Below are positions 58,949-64,000 of a stretch of DNA of 64,000 nucleotides, one piece after another. The DNA comes from ChocPot-Mid sp043804925 (GTDB taxonomy: Bacteria > Bacteroidota > Ignavibacteria > Kapaibacteriales > UBA2268). The stretch is from NCBI GenBank assembly GCA_043804925.1, contig JAZDIP010000037.1, positions 12,462-76,461 on the forward strand, given 5' to 3'. Both the position numbers and the translations under genes were made by a program. Every line of letters starts with the position of its first letter. The stretch's first letter is position 1. Under the pieces are notes generated by a model. It was not told where the DNA came from. It searched no databases and worked only from the letters and a program-made list of their open reading frames with translations.

Positions 58949-60358
58949 TTACTTCCTTTCTGTTTTTCTTATTCTGAACATCTGGATATTGATGCCGTAT
59001 TTCCTGATTTTATTGTGCAGTGTTTCACGGCTGACATCCAACATTACGGCAGATTTACTAACGTTACCGTTGCATAGCTCAAGCGTGGCTTCTATTTTCT
59101 TTTTGTCAACCGTTTCTATATCCTCTTTTAAAGTTTTATCAGTTGATATAATTGCTTCTTCATACTTTTTTGAAGTGTTTGACGGTCTTGAAGATAGTAT
59201 TATCTTATGAATATCCGTTATTTCGATTTCTTCATTTTGAGAAGTCTGCAAAGCGACACGTACCACACTGGATAATTCTCTTACATTTCCGGGCCAGTCC
59301 TGTTCTTGCATATACTCGATAGTTGATGGTGCGAAATACTTACTCTGGTCATATTCCATATTATTTTTCCGGGTATAATATTCAATCAATTCGGGAATGT
59401 CATCTTTTCTTTCCCTTAATGCAGGTATCTGAATTTCACATTCACGCAAACGATGGTAAAGCTGTTCCCTGAACCTCGATTCCTTCATTGCCAGCAACAA
59501 ATTCTTATCAGTAGCAGATATGAACCTGACATCAATTTCCTCGCCTTCGCTTGAACCCACTTTTCGGATTGTTTTTTCCTCGATAGGTATAAATAAATTC
59601 GATTGTAACTCCAAAGACAAGTCACCTATTTCGTCAAGAAATAAAGTTCCTTTGCCGGCTTGCTGGAACAATCCCTTTTTGGTTTCCATAGCACCCGTGA
59701 AAGAACCTTTATTATGTCCGAAAAGTTCACTTTGAAAAAGTTCTCTCGGAATATTTGGTATATCAACGGTAATAAAAGGATACTTAGCCCTTCTCGATGC
59801 CGCATGAATAGCTGTAGCAACAAGTTTCTTTCCGGTTCCCGTATCTCCGGTAATCAATACATTCAAATCAGTTCTTCCATATCTGACGATTGAATCACCA
59901 AGGTCAAGAATGGATTTGCTTTTTCCAAAAATTCCCTGAGACTCGAGAAACATCTTCAGCTCTTTTACTTGGCTTCCCGCTCCGTAGCGGTTTACGGCAC
60001 TATCCAAGACTTCTTTGATTTTTTCTTTATTGACAATGCTTTTCTCGATAAAATTAACCGCACCAAGTTTTGTTGCTTTAACTGCCGTTTCAATTGAACC
60101 TTTACCGGATATCATTACAATAGGTAGTTCAGGATACTTATGGCGGCAATGTTCCAAAACATCCAATCCTGTTAATTTAGTATCCGGACCGAATTCTATA
60201 TCTAAAAGCACTACACCTGTACTCTGATGCTTTTTGTCCAGATAATTTATTGTTTCCTGTGGATTTAAAATAATGTCGGTTGAATATCCGAAGGATTGAA
60301 CAATATCTGCTATCGTTGTGCAATAATCCCTGTTATCATCACTAATTAAAACATTCAT
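58949..60358 (-). CDS. NtrC-type sigma-54-dependent response regulator
   Basis: A 469-residue regulator with three domains. The receiver (1-120) has acidic pocket D7-D8, phospho-acceptor D53, S84 and K106, so phosphorylation is expected. The AAA+ domain has Walker A GDTGTGKK (about 170-177; GESGTGKE is usual), the sigma-54-contact loop GSFTGA, and Walker B FLDEIGDL. A Fis-type helix-turn-helix (about 430-462; LCNGNVSKSAVMLDVSRETLHNKIRKYGI) ends it. It activates sigma-54 promoters after phosphorylation. No histidine kinase gene is adjacent, so the signal source is unknown. A sigma-54-like site upstream of hsp20 is the only candidate target in the window. Confidence 0.95.
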   Translation of the reverse strand: MNVLISDDNRDYCTTIADIVQSFGYSTDIILNPQETINYLDKKHQSTGVVLLDIEFGPDTKLTGLDVLEHCRHKYPELPIVMISGKGSIETAVKATKLGAVNFIEKSIVNKEKIKEVLDSAVNRYGAGSQVKELKMFLESQGIFGKSKSILDLGDSIVRYGRTDLNVLITGDTGTGKKLVATAIHAASRRAKYPFITVDIPNIPRELFQSELFGHNKGSFTGAMETKKGLFQQAGKGTLFLDEIGDLSLELQSNLFIPIEEKTIRKVGSSEGEEIDVRFISATDKNLLLAMKESRFREQLYHRLRECEIQIPALRERKDDIPELIEYYTRKNNMEYDQSKYFAPSTIEYMQEQDWPGNVRELSSVVRVALQTSQNEEIEITDIHKIILSSRPSNTSKKYEEAIISTDKTLKEDIETVDKKKIEATLELCNGNVSKSAVMLDVSRETLHNKIRKYGINIQMFRIRKTERK

Positions 60359-60421
60359 TTCTCACCTGTTTAAAAATTTCTGCTACGTCAAATTCATTTT
60401 AGATAAACATTTGGCATATAC

Positions 60422-60937
60422 CTACTTTATCGAATTACCGGGTTTATTCCCCTCTTTTGGATAAATATATTTTTCGTATTTGCTCATTGCATTCAAAGAA
60501 TCGAACAAATCACGAAACTCCGTACTTCCGTATGTTTTAAACCTCATATTCCAGACAGCCCTTAAATTCGTATTTGTCGAAGATTGTATGTATTCTACAA
60601 AATGTGAGCTGTCTCCGGGTGCATACAATGCCTGAACCTCTACAAAAAGTTTTCTTGCAGTACCCAATAGCTCGCAAAATTTATTTGTATCAACAGTTCC
60701 TATTAATTTGGTCTTATAGGAAAGATTCAAGCTGTCCTTTACGAATGAATAAAAATTCAGTTCACCGTCAATCTGCCAACCCGACAAACAGTTGGTTTTA
60801 TAATTATGTCCTCCCCAACGCAAAGTAACATCCTTCATTTTTTCGTTAATACAATTTGTTCTGGTTGTTTCAGAAACCGTACCGCAACCTGTAAAAAGTA
60901 AAATTAATAATATTATTAATATCAATTTATTCTGCAT
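60422..60937 (-). CDS. Hypothetical lipoprotein
   Basis: A 171-residue lipoprotein: hydrophobic segment 5-16 with lipobox FTGC (Cys18). The mature part has three more Cys (CINEK, TNCLSGW, KFCELLG) and a mixed alpha/beta pattern (GWQIDGELNFYSFVKDSLNLSYKTKLIGTVDTNKFCELLGTARKLF). I do not recognise the family. It lies between gltX (68 bp) and the NtrC-type regulator (63 bp) on the same strand, so it is likely co-transcribed. Confidence 0.75.
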   Translation of the reverse strand: MQNKLILIILLILLFTGCGTVSETTRTNCINEKMKDVTLRWGGHNYKTNCLSGWQIDGELNFYSFVKDSLNLSYKTKLIGTVDTNKFCELLGTARKLFVEVQALYAPGDSSHFVEYIQSSTNTNLRAVWNMRFKTYGSTEFRDLFDSLNAMSKYEKYIYPKEGNKPGNSIK

Positions 60938-61005
60938 TTTAATTTTTCCTGTTTCATGTTTATATTAAATCACAAATTAATCATTTTTTCGACATCTTGA
61001 ACTCG

Positions 61006-62451
61006 TCAGGGATTATTTTCAATGAATTTTTCGATTCTGTTTAAAACGTACTCCTTGCCAATAATTTCCATTGTTTCGAACATACCTGCTCCTGCTGATT
61101 TTCCGGTAACCATCAATCGTAACATCAGTGCTATATTCTTGAGTTTTATATTTTTTTGTTCACAATATTCTTTAGTTTTTTCATATAGGGAATTGTGTGT
61201 AAAATCATCAGTTGATTTAAGAATTTTCAAGTAATCCTGAATAGTAGATGAGGAATCTTCTTTCCATTCCTTTTTCATCAGATTTTCGTCAAATTCCTTT
61301 GGGTCTTCAAACATATAGTTTGCCATTTCGGGAATTTCATGAATAAAATTAACTCTCTCGATAAATAATTTTATTACCTGTTCATTATATCCCTTACAGG
61401 TTTTATCAAATCCTTTTGTTTTTAACTCTTGTTCCAACATATTGGCAAGTTCAGGTAACGAAAGTTTTCTGAGATACTGTGCATTCAGCCAATCAAGCTT
61501 TTGAGTATCGAATACTGCTCCGCCTTTGTTTACTTTTTCCAAATTGAAAAATTCAATAAGTTCAGCGATTGAATAAATTTCCCTGTCAGCAGTTGGATTC
61601 CAACCCAAAAGAGCAATAAAATTCACGAAGGCATTCTTCAAATATCCTTTAGCAATAAAGTCTTCCACAGCAACACTTCCCTGCCGCTTACTCAGTTTGG
61701 ATTTGTCTTTATTTAAAAGCAAAGGTAAATGTGCAAACTGAGGTTTTTCCCAGCCGAACGCATTATATAGCAGAATATGTTTTGGTGTTGAAGGCAACCA
61801 CTCTTCGCCGCGTATTACATGGGAAATTTCCATCAGATGGTCATCAACAACATTTGCAAGATGATAAGTAGGAAAGCCGTCGGATTTCAGAAGAACCTGG
61901 TCATCAATATCCTTGCAAGGCACTGAAACCTCCCCTCTTATTATGTCTTGGAATACAACATAACCATCGTCCGGGATTTTTAACCGAATGACATACTGAC
62001 CTGAAAGCAGATTTTCGGTTTCACCCTTATTTAATGTTATACTATTACGCATGGATAGGCGGTCATATTTCGGGTCTTTCTTTTCTGCTGAAAGCCTGCT
62101 TCTCATTTTATCAATTTCCTCAGAGGTATCGAAAGCAAAATATGCTTTTCCGTTTTGGATTAATTCATAAGCATATTTTTTGTATATGGATAGTCTTTCC
62201 GACTGCAAATAAGGTCCGTATTCTCCTCCTTGCACAGGTCCTTCATCAAATAGAATACCTGCCCATGTAAGAGAATTAATTAAGTTATCCGTAGCATTTT
62301 CAACAAATCTTGTTCTGTCAGTGTCTTCTATTCTTAAAATTAATTTTCCATTGTTGTGTTTAGCAAACAGGTAATTGTAGAGGGCGGTTCGTAAACCTCC
62401 CACGTGCAAAAATCCTGTTGGTGATGGTGCAAATCTTACTCTTACCGTCAT
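61006..62451 (-). CDS. gltX: Glutamate-tRNA ligase
   Basis: A 481-residue class I synthetase. RFAPSPTGFLHVGGLRTALYNYLFAK opens it, with HVGG (16-19) as the HIGH signature. LRIEDTDRTR follows, and KLSKRQGSVAV near residue 250 serves as KMSKS. The C-terminal helical part is the anticodon-binding domain. It charges tRNA-Glu and, in organisms lacking GlnRS, also tRNA-Gln; which form this is cannot be told from the window. It is the first gene of the four-gene minus-strand run ending with polA. Confidence 0.96.
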   Translation of the reverse strand: MTVRVRFAPSPTGFLHVGGLRTALYNYLFAKHNNGKLILRIEDTDRTRFVENATDNLINSLTWAGILFDEGPVQGGEYGPYLQSERLSIYKKYAYELIQNGKAYFAFDTSEEIDKMRSRLSAEKKDPKYDRLSMRNSITLNKGETENLLSGQYVIRLKIPDDGYVVFQDIIRGEVSVPCKDIDDQVLLKSDGFPTYHLANVVDDHLMEISHVIRGEEWLPSTPKHILLYNAFGWEKPQFAHLPLLLNKDKSKLSKRQGSVAVEDFIAKGYLKNAFVNFIALLGWNPTADREIYSIAELIEFFNLEKVNKGGAVFDTQKLDWLNAQYLRKLSLPELANMLEQELKTKGFDKTCKGYNEQVIKLFIERVNFIHEIPEMANYMFEDPKEFDENLMKKEWKEDSSSTIQDYLKILKSTDDFTHNSLYEKTKEYCEQKNIKLKNIALMLRLMVTGKSAGAGMFETMEIIGKEYVLNRIEKFIENNP

Positions 62452-62741
62452 TTGCTTTTTCTCATTATGTTAATTAATTACGTTATACAAAGATAATAAA
62501 ACAAATTTTTAAGAAAAAGAGCTATAAATAGGAAATTGAATGAAATCCATAGAAAGACTGTGTTTTAATAAATATGTGAAACAGAATTACCAAAAAGTGC
62601 GAAATTCTTTACACAGTATGAAAACTTTACTGCTGAATATTTGAATATATGTTATAAGAATGTCTTCAATTTTTTGTAATTGTAATAAAATTTATTGCTT
62701 TTCTGGGAACAAATATTCTATTATCAAAATTGATTTTTTAT
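62452..62741. other. AT-rich divergent spacer
   Basis: Lies between gltX and the potassium channel gene. No gene or repeat is recognisable in this part; the promoter elements of the channel lie at its right end. Confidence 0.5.
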
Positions 62742-62802
62742 TATATTTGTTGTGTAAGTTGTAACAACTTGAAGTAATTTAATATGAAATAACAACTTGT
62801 TG
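62742..62802 (+). promoter_or_regulatory. -7 box and two palindromes before the potassium channel
   Basis: TATATTTG (62742-62749) matches TAnnTTTG. A perfect palindrome aagttgt-a-acaactt lies at 62756-62770, about where transcription would start. A related caacttgttg lies at 62793-62802, 8 nt before the ATG. This arrangement suits repression by a dimeric regulator. Confidence 0.5.
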
Positions 62803-62810
62803 CCAAAAAC

Positions 62811-63860
62811 ATGAGAAATAAAACAACAATATCAATAATTGGATTTTGTGCAATATATATTTGCTTGTTGTATTTATTGGTTTATATTGAAAGTTCAGCT
62901 GATTCTTCAGGGATTACTAATCTCTGGGATTCCTTCTGGTACTCAATTGTAACCTTAGCAACAGTTGGATATGGAGATATAATACCAAAAACGACTGGAG
63001 GAAAAATAATAGGATTGGTATTTGTTTTTGGAAGTATAACCGTGTTAGGTGCCGTTATTGGAAAAGTTACTGATTTTATTGCAGATATGAGAGAAAGGAA
63101 AAAAATGGGATACAACGGAACAAAATTTGAAAACCACGTAGTTATCATTGGTGTAAATTCATTTGTCAAGCAGATTATCAAGACATTACTCGATGCCAAT
63201 CAAAAAGTTGCAGTTGTAACTGACAATAAAGCAGAAATTGATTTACTTAACGAAAGATACGGAACCGAAAGATTTTTTGTCCTATATTCCGGCTTGGACG
63301 ACTATGATTCACTGAAAAAAGTAAACATCGAAAAAGCAAAAATTGTACATCCTGCCTTAAATTCGGATACGGAAGAATTGGTCATGATATTGAATTTAAA
63401 AGACCATTATCCTGAGCTAAAATTCATTGTTGTGCTTGAAGAAAGCAATTTGAAAAATACTTTTCATTCGGCAGGAGTTACCTTTGTACTCTCAAAAAGT
63501 GAATTTGCTTCCAAACTTATGGCGAGTTTTATATTTGAACCGGCGGTTGCCGACCTGACAACCGATTTAATTACTCCGAATATCAGTACTCAAAATATCG
63601 AGGAATTCGATATCCAGCAATATATCGTAAAAGAACATAATCCCTTTAACAATAGAAAATGGGGTGAATTTTGTGATGAAATGCGTAGTAAATGCCGTTC
63701 GATTCCTATTGGAATTAAAAAAACCGATGGCAGACTAATTAAAGTTCCTCCCGATGATATATTAATTGAGAAAGGAGATTATGTGATTTTTATAAGTAAT
63801 GCACAATCTTCAAAAGTAATCTCAGAAGAAATATTCAAAGTTGAGCAGGGAGAAGTGTGA
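62811..63860 (+). CDS. Two-helix potassium channel with RCK (TrkA-N/TrkA-C) domains
   Basis: A 349-residue ion channel. Helix 1 (about 7-26) and helix 2 (about 65-88) flank a pore helix and the selectivity filter TVGYGD (51-56), the K+ signature. A TrkA-N (RCK) domain follows (from ~108; HVVIIGVNSFVKQIIKTLL). Its nucleotide-binding GxGxxG motif is degenerate (GVNSFV), so NAD binding is doubtful. A TrkA-C domain ends it (about 265-345; IPIGIKKTDGRLIKVPPDDILIEKGDYVIFI). The tetramer would gate K+ flux in response to a ligand or ion. It is a single gene behind a palindromic control region. Confidence 0.93.
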   Translation: MRNKTTISIIGFCAIYICLLYLLVYIESSADSSGITNLWDSFWYSIVTLATVGYGDIIPKTTGGKIIGLVFVFGSITVLGAVIGKVTDFIADMRERKKMGYNGTKFENHVVIIGVNSFVKQIIKTLLDANQKVAVVTDNKAEIDLLNERYGTERFFVLYSGLDDYDSLKKVNIEKAKIVHPALNSDTEELVMILNLKDHYPELKFIVVLEESNLKNTFHSAGVTFVLSKSEFASKLMASFIFEPAVADLTTDLITPNISTQNIEEFDIQQYIVKEHNPFNNRKWGEFCDEMRSKCRSIPIGIKKTDGRLIKVPPDDILIEKGDYVIFISNAQSSKVISEEIFKVEQGEV

Positions 63861-63907
63861 TTTATACTAAATTGATAACAAGAGTAGTAAAATAAATAAA
63901 TTTTCCT

Positions 63908-63915
63908 TATATTTG
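63908..63915 (+). promoter_or_regulatory. Candidate -7 box (TATATTTG)
   Basis: An exact TAnnTTTG match, 37 nt before the last gene's ATG. No -33 element is clear at the normal spacing. Confidence 0.45.
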
Positions 63916-63952
63916 TAAAAGAACATTTTATCAAATAATAAGGAGAATTACA

Positions 63953-64000
63953 ATGCGTACCTTAAAAGTTGTAGACATTCATTCAATAGATGAATTACGG
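63953..64000 (+). CDS. Start of an unidentified gene (3' truncated)
   Basis: ATG 63953 follows AAGGAGA (63940-63946) at ideal spacing and a candidate -7 box, so a real gene begins here. Only 16 codons are visible (MRTLKVVDIHSIDELR), too few to name it. Confidence 0.7.
   Translation, partial: MRTLKVVDIHSIDELR

Noticed and set aside
1..64000. tRNA, rRNA, riboswitch or replication origin
   Set aside because: Reading both strands, I saw no cloverleaf with conserved T-loop, no rRNA-like block, no known riboswitch core and no DnaA-box cluster; a covariance-model scan could still find a diverged RNA.

Overview
This window comes from a low-GC member of the Bacteroidota/Chlorobiota (FCB) group, most plausibly an Ignavibacteria- or Kapabacteria-like lineage. 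The evidence is a set of secreted proteins with type IX secretion (T9SS) type A sorting domains, SBBP beta-propeller and PKD-like repeat proteins, outer-membrane barrels, many lipoproteins, TAnnTTTG -7 promoter boxes, a Bacteroidota-style MetG with a C-terminal tRNA-binding domain, and a separate glycine dehydrogenase subunit 2. The taxonomic placement is inference; no rRNA or tRNA gene was seen.

Layout. 1-8.6 kb: three tandem T9SS cargo genes (one cut by the window edge) with nearly identical 3' ends. 8.8-9.9 kb: an AAA_14/DUF4143 ATPase bracketed by two copies of a complex palindrome. 10-16 kb: an orphan membrane protein, RfbC, an FKBP isomerase, a lipoprotein, MltG, OsmC and a UDP-glucuronate decarboxylase-like enzyme. 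16.2-16.8 kb: a DUF2281/PIN (VapC-type) toxin-antitoxin pair. 17-21.2 kb: a second giant SBBP/PKD/T9SS protein. 21.2-27.3 kb is accessory: a TOPRIM-like protein, an N-terminally truncated FlgD, a C69 dipeptidase, then a likely defence remnant (52-codon DNA-methyltransferase relic, HNH nuclease, AT-rich Apea-type HEPN protein) and a repeat-dense spacer. 27.3-32.2 kb: a lipoprotein, the heptose-7-phosphate kinase, and an ECF sigma factor overlapping a membrane protein that ends in a T9SS domain. 32.3-33 kb: a REP-associated (RAYT/Y1) transposase between REP-like palindromes. 33-41 kb: a secreted protein, MetG, a propeller/T9SS protein, and a three-gene cluster (SH3 plus barrel, lipoprotein, phospholipase C/P1-nuclease-like). 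41.4-50.3 kb: Lon, DUF58, a barrel protein, Hsp20, GcvPB and YchF. 50.7-55.8 kb: an Omp28-like lipoprotein, a TPR-GAF-SpoIIE phosphatase and an HD protein. 55.9-62.5 kb, minus strand: GltX, a lipoprotein, an NtrC-type regulator and PolA. 62.8-64 kb: a K+ channel and the start of one more gene.

The most striking signal is not a gene. The window carries about 17 tandem arrays whose repeat unit is nearly always 7 nt, while the unit sequence differs from array to array. Several begin on the nucleotide right after a stop codon. Others are translated in frame inside Lon (C-terminal tail), PolA (a roughly 62-residue linker) and both SBBP proteins. A second class of short palindromes is scattered between genes and also sits in frame inside MetG and both SBBP proteins. 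The two SBBP paralogues act as internal controls, because the insertions lie at different places in each. The arrays resemble the heptanucleotide STRR repeats known from heterocystous cyanobacteria. I do not know of a description for this lineage, but I could not search for one.
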